A stretch of 64,000 nucleotides of DNA, from assembly GCF_037975245.1 (NCBI RefSeq), contig NC_092580.1:4996501-5060500 (forward strand), in the 5' to 3' direction. Every line of letters begins with the position of its first letter. The first letter of the stretch is position 1. The position numbers were made by a program, and so were the translations under genes. Shown piece after piece: positions 48,501 through 58,265 of this stretch. Source of the stretch: Apostichopus japonicus (lineage: Eukaryota > Echinodermata > Holothuroidea > Aspidochirotida > Stichopodidae). Below the pieces are notes generated by a model, which was not told the DNA's origin, ran no database searches, and worked only from the letters and a program-made list of their open reading frames with translations.

Positions 48501-51500
48501 ACTAATCAATTTATTGATGTTACACACAAAAAAATGCATATTTCTCAGAAAATTTTGGGTGACAAAAGCCTTTCTAAGTGCCACCATTTTACATGTAGGC
48601 ATCACCAGGATTCCAAAAAAAATCGAGCATGCGGATTTACAGTTTAACACCATTTTGCAGTTACAGGCTGGTTGTAAGAAATTTATAACCTATGAGAAAT
48701 AAAATTTCTTGAGAAAGATGATCCCAACTTTGTTTCATAAATATTTGAGAAAATTACACCTCGGAAACATTTTTTTTAGAAGTAAATTAACATCACCATT
48801 GTACACTTTTGTCGCACCAAATTGCATCTGAGGGCATTCAGCAATAGAAAATTTTCCAAAGGGGAGGGGGTCACCCCCTCCCCTTAGACCCCTCCCCAAT
48901 ATCACTCTAATGCCACTTTGGCCCCTCCCAAACAAAGGCCCTGGATCCGCCAGTGCAGCAGTTTATCATTAAATCCTACAAGCCCTTATGAGTAAATGGG
49001 GTATAATATGCCATGAAATGTGCAAAATTTCACAAGGCATTGATCAACTAATAAGTTCTAATAAGGTACTTTGTGACTGATCTGTATAATGTAAATGTAG
49101 ACAATTACAAAACTTGAAGAAGCAAAAGAAAGAAAGATAAATTCTACATTTTTTATTCCTTCCTTTATAGCAAGATGTTGCCTTGAATTTTGGTTTCAAA
49201 TTCCTCCATTCATGCCAAGATATAGATCTTCAAAACACTAATTGTTACGGTGCATCATTAAAAGTATCACCATGAACCCTTAACTAAAGTGACAGTCACA
49301 AATTCACAAACACTGATAGTTCTGTTGATTTGGGGGAACACACAGCTCACTGGACTGAGTGTTTAATAAGTCGCTAATAAGGAGTATTTATATATTTGAG
49401 ATCAGAAAGACCTCATTGATTGAAAGAGCATCAAGTTAATGGAACAATTCTTGCTCTGGAATGACACATATTTCTAATAGGTTCAACAAAGTTTCCCAAA
49501 ACATGTGCAATCAATTTGTACATATAACCAACCTCTCTATTAACCCTACATGGCTGGCAGAGAGAGATGCATGGTTAACCCTACCCCATGAAAAGGAAGA
49601 GACTGAATCTCATCCTCTCCCCGCCCCCACCCCCCCAGCTCCTCCCCTTCTGCTCAACACAGCTTTATGGATAACACTGATGAACCTAATTGCACCAAAT
49701 CTCATCCTCTCCCCCCGACCCCCACCCCCCAGCTCCTCCCCATCCACTCAACACAGTTTTATTGTTAACACTGATGAACTTAATTGCTGTTTTTTGGGGG
49801 GAAGCCTGACCTGTATTATGCTCATCGAGTTGTTCCCGGGTGATGCACATCACCTCACAGGACGAACAGTAGAGTACACCGGCACCGGCCAGGTCAAGGA
49901 CGGGCTTCCCATCTACGAGGAGAGATGAAAACAATTTATCATTGTTAAGGCAAGACTAATCAGAGGTCTAGTACCCAAGCTCAGATCTACAAGGTGGATG
50001 TTTCTGTTATTAATAACTGTCAAAGAGAATCAACTATAAGAAACAGAATATGTTGCTATCTCTCATCTCTACTTTGGAATTTCTTCCTTCGTAACAAATT
50101 TGAGACAGATTCATATTTTAATTATATGTTGAGTCTTCTGTTGGTTTATTGATAATCATATAAAGTGTTTTGTGTACTGAGGCAAGAAGGCAGGTAACCC
50201 AGGACGCAGGTTGTAAAATTTGAAAAAGGGCCGCTGTACTTAATCATCATCAGAATCATCTTCAGAATCAGAGTCATCCTCACTACTGGCCGTGCTGTCT
50301 GGAGTAGACCTCTGCCTTAGTGCAAATGGCTTGTATGGGCTTATGCCATGGTCGTCTGGTCTTCAACGCACCCTTCAACCACTATATTAATTACGGCAAT
50401 TTGCCCGTCTGTTACTATTTATATGAGTTCCTCCTGTTAGGCATTAAATTGAATGTATGTAACAATTCATGAGAACTAGGTAGGCCTTGGCCGATCCTAC
50501 CTCTTAGCCTACATCGAAAGTTACGCCGTATACACCTCGCAAGAAAACCACTTACCACAATAACCTAAAATGAAAAAACAATATTTTGCACTTGAAGATC
50601 TGACTTCCCCAAAAATGCAATGATAAGGTTTAGACCCCTGACTGCTACAAACAATGGTGAGGGGGAGGGGGGGTGGGGGAAGAGGGGAAAATAGCAGTTC
50701 ACTTATGGGCTTGAAGTTTTACTATGTCAAGGTATACCTGTTTAGGATGCTAACTACTTCAGTAAAGAAATCCACCACAACCATATGAAAAAATAAATCA
50801 CCAAAAATGATAAAACAAAATCCTTTACTTAAAAAATCACACAAACATGAAAGATAAAGACATCACAAATACTGAACCATTTACTCACATCCATAACACC
50901 ATTCCTTAATGTTGTGTATTTCCTGACACAAAACTGACGGTACAAACGAAGAAACAAATACAAATACTCAATTCCTTTGAAACAATTGAGCGGTTTTTTT
51001 TTGGCCTTCCTTACTTTTGGTCAGATCTGGTCCGTACTTTTTCAGCGCCAGCATTTTTGCATGCTTCCTTCCCTCGTAATGGAGTTCTGCCGTTCTCTTT
51101 GAGGAAAGCTCGAGTTGACAGGTCGAACAATACTGATTGGTGTTCGGTTTGGTTGGCACCGATGGCCCCTGTTTATCCGCGGGGATAGGAGTCACAAGGG
51201 CATCAGGGACAGGGGCTGGCTTCTCACTTGCTTTTTCCATGTCCTCTTCAAGTTTTACACCCTCCCCCTCCTCCTCCTGCTCCCCCTCCTGTTCGGCCTC
51301 CTCTGACCTCTCTTTTTCTTGAGCTTCTATAAAGGAATAAGATTCAAGTATTTAGCAGGTGCATGAAACATGTAGATTAATGAAAGGATCTTCTTAAAGG
51401 TAAATGGTAATGATGAAGAATACAGGTATGGATGGAAAATGGAACAGGACAAGGTTATAAAGTTATGGAGACTAATTGACTAACATAATGCAGTTAATTA

Positions 51501-54500
51501 AAGGTATCCTTCTGTCGCTCCATAGCTTCACTATTCTCAGCTAGAAATCCACCCAAACCATTCTGTATAGCTGGAATTATGCTGCATAGCTATTAGCTAG
51601 GGCTGATGCCTTACATCTCTCTAGCTAGGATTCTTTGTTACCTATCTGTGTATAGGCCTCCATATTCTCAGTCCATCTAGCTAGGATTCTACCTTACTCT
51701 CTCAAACCCACCTCTTTCTGTAGCTACTAGCAAGGGCTCATGCCTTACATCTCTCTAGCTAGGATTCTACCTTACCTCTCTTTAACCCACCTCTTTTGGT
51801 AGTTACTAGCTAGGCTCTGGCCTTACCTCTTTCTGCAGCTGCATCTTTGTGTACTTTTGTTCTCATGTCTTCTGACAAGCCCATAGGGTCATCGTCTCTC
51901 TCAATCTGTCCCTGTGCAACAGCCATGTACAGCTTCTTGCCCAATGACTTGAACTCCAATCCTGAAAAAGAAAACATTCACTCACTTTAATATCCACAGG
52001 ACATTCTGAGAAGGTGCTGAAATGTTAAGCTGCTACTTACATTATATACAATGAGCCTATTATTGCAACGTAGAACAATATGCATATAATATCTGAAACA
52101 ATTTTCATGTTGTCGTGTTGTGTAATCGCAACATGTTCTTATCTAGGCATCTTATCTGTACAATACCTCAATAATGACCACATACTCATCAACAAAAGTT
52201 GCCAGATGTAACTGCAAAGTAACTTTCACACTTGGGAAACTGCATTTAAATTCTAACCTTCAAAACCTTCTTCAATACCTTTGTAAGTTTTCTGAACTAG
52301 GAAACAACTTGTTTATAAAGAACTTCACAGTGTCGGAGAGGGTTAATTTGTCTTATGCTTATTGCTTACTAAGAAGCTGATTACAAGTTATAGCTAAAGA
52401 GTTCATATGTGTCAAACTCAGTGTCGGAGAGGGTTAATTTGTCTTACACCCATGTGTTATGCCTATGCTTCCGAGTTATCAAAACCTATTGAGTTCATAT
52501 ATATCAAACCTCAGTGTCTGAGGGGGTCAATTTGTTTTATACCTATGTGAGTTCACACATAGATCATTTGGAAGAAACTAAAGATCATTTGGAAGAAACT
52601 AAAGTCGTGGTTAATTTATTCAGCGAATCTATTCTATAAACACTCTGACCATTGGCACACAAAGATACAGGACAGTCTTTAGAATCAGTCAGTGGACAGA
52701 AGACAGTGGACAGAAGTCTAAAACTTTAGGCACAAAATGCAAATTGGTAGAATTTTACACATTCCTGGTTTGACTGACCAGGAATGGAAACTATAATGTG
52801 GCCACAGCTCTGCTCCTTGCAATTTTAGTACTTTTATCCAAGTTTGACATTAAGGAATCAATTTCTCTTGTTTTTTTAACCTGTTTTTTTTTTTATATAT
52901 ATTTTATTATGTGATGAATAGTACTTACCCTCGATTTCAGCTCTCCTCTTCAGCCTTTTGATGTGCTTGTTGCCGTTATAATGTTCTTTGGCAGTCTTGA
53001 ACGAACTCGCCGTGACGCTACATAACCTGCATCGTTTAAATTCTCCGAGTGTCAGGGCGTTCTTCTCGGCACCCCATAGGCAGCCCTTGTCGTCTACGAA
53101 TATACCACTTTCCAACCCATCTGCAATGGCAGGCATTTTGCTGGCTCTGTTATGCTGACTATTTGCTGGTGAATAGAATGTTTAAAAGAGAGAAATTAAA
53201 CAGCTTTTATCGACAAATTTATGCAAAGTTATGTGTCAAATACATGAGTGAAAGAACAACGAAGAATGAAAAAAAAAGTGTCAAAACATTTTATAATGTG
53301 CCACATGATCAGAAAATGTCCATCTTTCTCCAAATAAATCGTTTTGGATAGAGAATTGGAGATTAGGAATTTAGGTCTTCATACGTTGTACACAAAAGGA
53401 CCTTGCCAGTTAACTCTGTAACCTATTCACCATGAAAAGTTGAAAACACTCCTAAGGTATACCACATTAATGGCATCGAAGACTCGCCCCAAACCGCGTG
53501 CCGCCATCTGAAAAAGTTAACTTTCTGTTGCTTGCAAGAGACGTTTTGTCTGTGTCGCTACAAAATGCAGACAGTAATGAAACGTGATACCTTGTTATCT
53601 TTAGCTAGACCTGAGATGTCCATAGCTGTATCGTTTGTATACTGTGCTGTGGGTATTGACCGCAGCTGTATTTACTGACTGTACACTAGTGTCTAATTAC
53701 TGACGGTAGCAAGCTGTGTGTGTATTTTCTGGGACCGATGGTGGTGTTTAACACTTCTGTTACACCTCATTCGAGTCTTCACACCCTTTAATCTCTAACT
53801 GCTTTTCTTCACATCCCACATTATGCTAAACATGGTTAATGCTAGTATAAACTAACCTTTTCTTTTGCCTCCTTTTTTGGTTGGCTTGCTGGCAGTTGTC
53901 AAACCTATTAAAAGGATCAACAAATGCAAAGTTTTTTTGTTTTATTTTGGGGGGGGGACTTTTAAAACACTGGTTATCATATTTCGATCATTTTATTACA
54001 CACCAAAGTGATATGAGAAAAAAAAACATAAATTTGAAGCAGAACAGAATAAAGAAATTTCAAAATAAAACTTGTGGCTCCAAATCCCTCTAAATAATAT
54101 TTTACCTTGAAAATGAAAAGAAAGAAACAAACCCCCAGAAAGTCAAAGGATTCATATCCCATAGTGGCACTAAGTGATAACAGAATTTTACAATGAGAAC
54201 CCCCAGACATAAATTTCAATACGATACGATACTTTCCAAACAGAACAAGATTTTTCTTCACAATGTTCACTGTCAAGTTAGCCATAGACAATGGTGGCGT
54301 TTGTGTCTCATTTAAGGTGTTAAAACAAAAACCCTAACGACAATTTGTCTTTGCTACAGTAGTTTGTCTTTAAAGGCACTACAAGATTGTTTTATTTATT
54401 GAGGAATGGTTTCTAACTGAATGAAGATAGGCTGCAACAGGTGGTATCTCCTACAAAATAGGTCTGTCCATATAACTTACCTTGCGTTTTACCGAGCGCT

Positions 54501-56106
54501 ATCAGAATCTCCTTGTGGTCCTCTCCATTGTAATGTACCATAGCATCTTTTACTACCTCAAACTTGGCCTGGCACAGTCGACAATAAAGGTATTCGTCGA
54601 CAGATTTGGCAGAGCCCTCGGGACCAACTAGATCACCTTTCTCATTCTGGTGGATCAAGGTGGCTTCACCCTGCGGTACGAAGCTAGACTGCAGGCCCGG
54701 TATCGATACTTTGGATGGCTCGACAGTTTCGGTCGCATCTGATTGGTCGGGGTTAAAATAGATTGATGAGTTAAGTAATGGAAGAGACGCAACACAACCA
54801 TAATGTCCAGTCGTCATGAGAGATGAACATTACCTAAAAGCCACCTCACATCCGTAACTAATGGCAATCATTAATGAACATGGGTTACAAACAAAACTTG
54901 AATATCGGAATCATGGCTTTTACTGTTTTTTTGTTGTTGCCAAAGTGGTCAAAAGCCCACTCAATCTGTGGTATGGTCATTTGTAGTTTGTTTACAATTA
55001 TTGTGTTTTGTATTGTAGTTCGATCCACTATTGCCAACTTTGCTTAAATTTTTACACCTTACTTGCTACTACTCTGCACCAGAGCTTGTGATAACTATAT
55101 CCAATTGTTCTTGCTTTTTTCCCATTTTTGCTTGTTTGTAAAATATTGACACCAAACCATGTGTAACACTAGCTTCCTCTTATGGTGAAAGTATCTCCTT
55201 TTCCCCCCGCCCCTTTTTCTTTCACAGAAAAATCCTAGCAGAATCGATTCAAACATTGTGGGGGGGGGGGGGTGTAGTGGGGGAGATATTGTGACCATTG
55301 CAAAGCTACAGTAGTTTGGTAATTAATACATACAATTCCTCTTCCTGTCTGCTTCGTCCTTATAGCAATATTGGCCTTCATGTGTTACCCCAATGTATCC
55401 TACAGTGGTTACCAAGTGCTGCAACAACTTATTAAGGGGCATAATCTATCTGGTATAACCAAGGTATTAAGCATAGCAAAATTTCAATACATATACCATT
55501 TGATCAAGTTTTTGTTACATTCAACAACAGTTTTATTTATGTCATCAGACAGAACCGTAGTATATCCCACCTCTAGATGATACACACAGTCTCTGAAACC
55601 TCAACCAAAACACAAAAAAACCTAGATGCAAATTTATTGCAGTCAAGAAATTGTTACCCTGCTTGAAGAAACACCAAAAACAAATGACAGCTGATATGAC
55701 ATATAATCAAACAAATTTACTGAAAGGTTTAAATTACCAGCAATGTATCAACTGATACTCAAAGGGATGAGGATCAAACAGAGCTTGAATTATAGAAACA
55801 CGACCAACAACCAATATAGTCTACCGATCGTTACATTAGTTTTGAACAAAAAGAACATTATTCAGGGATCAAGATACACAAACCTGACAAGGCTGTGATG
55901 AGTTCCTCCCTCACATTACATTGTGATGACAGCCTTTAAATGAACATTCAAAAGGCTTTGATATCAAAATGATATTTGTGTTTGTTTTCAAGCAACAAAC
56001 TGCAGACCTCTACTCCTTGCTAACTTCCATTTTTTTTTTTTTTAACAATACCTGCCATAATGACTTCTGGAATGCCTCCACTTCCAAACATCGAATCCAT
56101 AATTTC
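44743..56106 (-). CDS. Five-finger U1/matrin-type zinc-finger protein with RGG C-terminus (whole gene, 10 exons)
   Basis: Ten exons join into one frame of 709 residues from the ATG in the exon at 56052-56106. Five zinc fingers share exactly C-x2-C-x12-H-x5-H, at 69/72/85/91, 149/152/165/171, 294/297/310/316, 347/350/363/369 and 395/398/411/417. This is the U1-C/matrin (zf-met) type found in dsRNA-binding proteins such as ZNF346 and ZNF385. A basic stretch at 109-118 may be a nuclear signal. Residues 230-256 are Glu-rich. The tail (437-709) has Pro-rich, RG/RGG and one helical segment (530-572). A nuclear RNA-binding role is inferred from these families; orthology is not resolved. Five exons are symmetric phase 1-1. 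Confidence 0.85.
44889..45012 (-). repeat. Coding 24-bp minisatellite in the RGG domain
   Basis: Five imperfect 24-bp units encode GRGRGFD(G/R)-type octapeptides (about residues 623-664). Copy number is likely to vary between alleles. Confidence 0.8.
46661..46738 (-). CDS. Zinc-finger gene exon, end of finger 5
   Basis: 78 nt, phase 0-0, acceptor ATTTGACAG and donor GTAAGA. It encodes HKQSKKH, completing finger 5, then a Lys/Glu-rich helix (KKWRAKEEKKMEGK). Confidence 0.8.
47300..47440. repeat. Intronic minisatellite, about 25-30 bp units
   Basis: Five to six imperfect copies of GTAGAGACAA.AGTACAAACTAGTGA lie in the intron downstream of the exon at 47660-47793. Confidence 0.8.
47660..47793 (-). 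CDS. Zinc-finger gene exon, end of finger 4 and start of finger 5
   Basis: 134 nt, phase 1 to phase 0, acceptor TCAATCAAG and donor GTAATT. It supplies QKH of finger 4, a charged linker (EGEKQRQKEAQEA) and the CRIC half of finger 5. This is the first exon of the series to leave phase 1. Confidence 0.8.
48075..48955. mobile_element. Non-autonomous hAT element, 881 bp, in an intron of the zinc-finger gene
   Basis: Ends CACTGGCGGATCCA and TGGATCCGCCAGTG are exact inverted repeats. Flanking direct repeats CAGCAGTT (48067-48074 and 48956-48963) are a perfect 8-bp target duplication. A G run near the left end and CCCCTCC-rich sequence near the right end mirror each other. No transposase coding is seen. 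The intact duplication implies a fairly recent insertion. Confidence 0.9.
49606..49793. repeat. Tandem duplication, about 92 bp, two units
   Basis: Both units run AATCTCATCCTCTCCCC, a CCCAGCTCCTCCCC block, CTCAACACAG, then AACACTGATGAAC. The array ends about 17 bp from the donor of the exon at 49811-49912. Confidence 0.85.
49811..49912 (-). CDS. Zinc-finger gene exon, first part of finger 4
   Basis: 102 nt, phase 1-1, acceptor CCTCGTAG and donor GTCAGG. It encodes GKPVLDLAGAGVLYCSSC up to the first histidine of finger 4 (EHNT); the second histidine comes from the next exon (QKH). An intron thus splits the finger between its two histidines. Confidence 0.8.
50145..50150 (-). terminator. Poly(A) signal after the possible alternative last exon
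   Basis: TTTATT on the plus strand is AATAAA on the minus strand, at the usual distance from the acidic-tail stop codon. Confidence 0.3.
50240..50355 (-). CDS. Possible alternative last exon, acidic tail
   Basis: Reading from an AG at 50356-50357, a phase-1-compatible frame runs 37 codons to TAA at 50240-50242. It ends in an acidic serine-rich tail (SSEDDSDSEDDSDDD) of the casein-kinase-2 type. AATAAA on the minus strand (50145-50150) follows about 90 nt later. It lies between the finger-3 and finger-4 exons and would give a protein with three fingers and no RGG domain. The acceptor lacks a good pyrimidine tract. It could also be the end of another gene or a retrocopy. Confidence 0.35.
51015..51326 (-). 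CDS. Zinc-finger gene exon, acidic segment and finger 3
   Basis: 312 nt, phase 1-1, acceptor CCTTTATAG and donor GTAAGG. It starts with a Glu-rich run (EEAEQEGEQEEEGEG), then a Pro-rich linker, then finger 3 (YCSTC ... HYEGRKH) and a basic tail. Confidence 0.85.
51595..51830. repeat. Intronic tandem repeat abutting a splice donor
   Basis: About three imperfect units contain GCCTTACATCTCTCTAGCT, AGGATTCTACCTTAC and AACCCACCTCTTT. The last unit overlaps the real donor (GTAAGG at 51821-51826) of the exon at 51827-51961, so the intron holds donor-like copies. Confidence 0.75.
51827..51961 (-). CDS. Zinc-finger gene exon, linker
   Basis: 135 nt, phase 1-1, acceptor CTTTTTCAG and donor GTAAGG. 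It encodes LEFKSLGKKLYMAVAQG and an acidic/helical linker with no finger. The symmetric phase means it could be skipped without a frameshift. Confidence 0.8.
52321..52550. repeat. Three-copy intronic tandem repeat, about 92 bp
   Basis: CAGTGTCGGAGAGGGTTAAT followed by TTGTCTTA occurs near 52328, 52420 and, more diverged, 52513. It lies in the intron downstream of the finger-2 exon. The open frame across it is not a gene. Confidence 0.8.
52561..52602. repeat. Perfect 21-bp tandem duplication
   Basis: AGATCATTTGGAAGAAACTA plus one A is present twice in direct succession, pointing to recent replication slippage. Confidence 0.95.
52929..53120 (-). CDS. Zinc-finger gene exon, finger 2
   Basis: 192 nt, phase 1-1, acceptor CCATTGCAG and donor GTAAGT. 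Finger 2 reads CRLC ... HYNGNKH, followed by the basic run IKRLKRRAE. An upstream acceptor (ACAGAG) would add seven in-frame residues and cannot be excluded. Confidence 0.8.
53857..53904 (-). CDS. Zinc-finger gene exon, basic linker
   Basis: 48 nt, phase 1-1, between acceptor TTTTAATAG and donor GTTAGT. It encodes LTTASKPTKKGGKRK, a likely nuclear localisation patch. A second AG (GCCAG) 15-16 nt inside would change the phase, so the outer acceptor was chosen. Confidence 0.6.
54481..54738 (-). CDS. Zinc-finger gene exon, finger 1
   Basis: 258 nt, phase 1 to phase 1, with acceptor CCAATCAG and donor GTAAGT. After a Ser/Pro/Gly linker it encodes finger 1 (YCRLC ... HYNGEDH) and ends KTQ. The apparent longer open frame upstream is intronic. 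Confidence 0.85.
56052..56106 (-). CDS. Zinc-finger gene exon with internal ATG
   Basis: A pyrimidine-rich acceptor (CCTCCTTCTAG) and a GTATTG donor bound 55 nt. The frame continuous with the rest of the protein reads EIMDSMFGSGGIPEVIMA and leaves phase 1. Its ATG (ATTATGG, A at -3 and G at +4) is a good start. Entry in phase 0 also allows translation to run in from an upstream exon. Confidence 0.75.
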
Positions 56107-58182
56107 CTAGAAGGAGGATCGAGCAGACACACCAGGGGTTAAACTTCTGTATTTACTCTGTTCAAACACAACAATAGGAGTGATTGAAAAACTCTGTGTC
56201 CAACTATGGATGCATCTGTCGCAATGACAAGAAACCAAAGAACATTGAACAATACAGCTCATGAGACGTTCAAATTTTCGATTCTTTCATTGTGAATATG
56301 CATACTGACATAACAAGTCAGAATGTCGCCACAGAACATGTACAATAGGTCCATGTCTTATATGATTATCAAAGGAGAGAAGAAGTGTAATTCAAGTCAA
56401 ACTAGCAGCTCTTATAGTCTGGGGTATGGACTTGAGGAGGTCTAGGCTCAACTCTGCTTCTTTTACTGATATTGTAGGCACCTCTGCAGTTGTAACTTAT
56501 CACTGTAAATATTCTATGTGGATGGTCCTTTATACCTCAAAGCATTTGCAAGTAACTTTCTGAGTATAAGGATTTCACAAGAAACTGAAATATAGAATAC
56601 AACTACCAAAAAGAAAAAAGCACCAATGCAACCTCCTCAAACAAGTTGACTTCTGGTACCCCTCTCCCCAACCCCAACCCCCAACACTATTTTCACTAGT
56701 GTACTACGATACTTCCCAACATCCACAAACTGCAATAGCTTGGTCTGCATATCAATGTGTGCTGATATGCTTAGCAAGTGAACACATGTAAGTGATGTAA
56801 ATATGAAGAAATGTTATAGCATTTGAAGTCATTCAACCACAGTACCCCAGATGTGGGATGCACAGTAACAGCATGATAAAATTAGGCAGATATGTCATGT
56901 ACATTCTGCTAGATCCTGTTGCCATCAGAATTCAAGTCCTAAGCTTAATATTGAAAAGTAAATTGGAATTGATGTGTAACCCCGACTAATATCTTTAAGT
57001 GGATGTGGGATGTGGTATGCACTCTAGTGTTGAGATCACTTAGGCTAGAGCCTACTGTAGCTCTTGGCTAGCTTTGTTGAACCAGGGTGCTGTTAGCATA
57101 GTCCTGCTCTCCATGGTTTAACCAATAACAGTATCAATGGCAACAATTCATAAATGATACTTGATAGTGTGTCACTTTAGGTTATTTGGCCTACCTAATA
57201 GTAATATTACAATATTATTAGGCCCCCTGCGCCTAGCTGTTGTGTCTCTCGTTATGCCTAAGCTTAGTACTACTGCTACTACTGTACTAGTACTAGTACA
57301 GTACTATGCCAGTGACATGACTCTTAACAAACAGCTTGGCCCCTAACATTTGCCTACAAGTACAAGCACGGCGTGAAAGAGATAGGTCAATAACACGTAC
57401 GGTGTCGATGATCACAGATTAAAATTCTCTTTGCATTTAGGGAATTCTTTGGTGACACAAATTTGCCAGGACCAAAACGCACCAATTCGCACAATGTACA
57501 ATAAAGGTCATGTATGAGACGCCATTTGTGACATTGATATGTTTTATTCATAGAAATTGATTAGGAATTTCTATGGTTGTATTACATATATGTTCAAAAT
57601 ATGATAAAATAATACAAGTCATTGCGTAATTCAATGCAAACCAAATAATTTGAAATGTTTCCAATTTTTCGACCTGCTAAAAGAACTTTATCTTTTCGTA
57701 TTAAATATTAAACTCAGTAACAAAAACATTGCCAGGTTCGATGGAATAGAAATCTTCATATCATCATTTCACATACCAAGTTTGCAGTCTTTTATTTTAA
57801 TTGCGTTTGTGTATTCAGTTGGAAGTCTGACCCCGTGACCTCGAAGAATGATCAACGATCACGCATATCATTAAATTTGAATTTGCCCGCATTTAACGTA
57901 AAGTCGGTCCTACGTTTCACTCACAGAATTTACAGACATTGATAGTTTACAACTTACCGGAACCTCACAGAATGGATTAAAAGTAATTCCGATGTATGGC
58001 AGGACAAAGATACCCGAGAAAAAATCAACGAAAACCTATGAAACAACGATTGCAATCCAACTTCGTCCTCACACATGTATTCCTAACTGACACAAAATAG
58101 GTCAAAACGAACCAACGAAAGAGAGTTACAGCAAAAAAGTTCTCCCATTTGTGGATCTTGTACTCTCCTACATGATGCTGTA

Positions 58183-58250
58183 AAGTTTCGGTGAAATGGT
58201 TGTCTAAGACGGCCAGTCACAAAACGATTACCTTGACTCGGCGATTTTGT
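58183..58250. repeat. Copy 1 of a duplicated segment at first exon B
   Basis: GTTGTCTAAGACG, then GTCACA-AACGAT, then GACTCG and CGATTT words match 62119-62180 in order and orientation. This copy includes the end and donor of first exon B. Confidence 0.55.
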
Positions 58251-58265
58251 TGCTGTCGCCGCCAT
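58232..58265 (-). CDS. Alternative first exon B (MAATATKSPSQ), frame-incompatible
   Basis: ATG with strong context (TCAAAATGG) opens 11 codons to a GTAATC donor, ending in phase 1. Spliced to the acceptor at 56106 it would run out of frame and meet TAG at 54684-54686. So it is an upstream open frame of a leader exon, or the start of another transcript. The coding-like GCGGCGACAGCA start suggests it is used. Confidence 0.4.

Noticed and set aside
55870-55930. Possible cassette exon encoding NVREELITALS in the zinc-finger gene
   Set aside because: No acceptor gives a phase compatible with the neighbouring exons, and the donor (GTTTGT) is weak.
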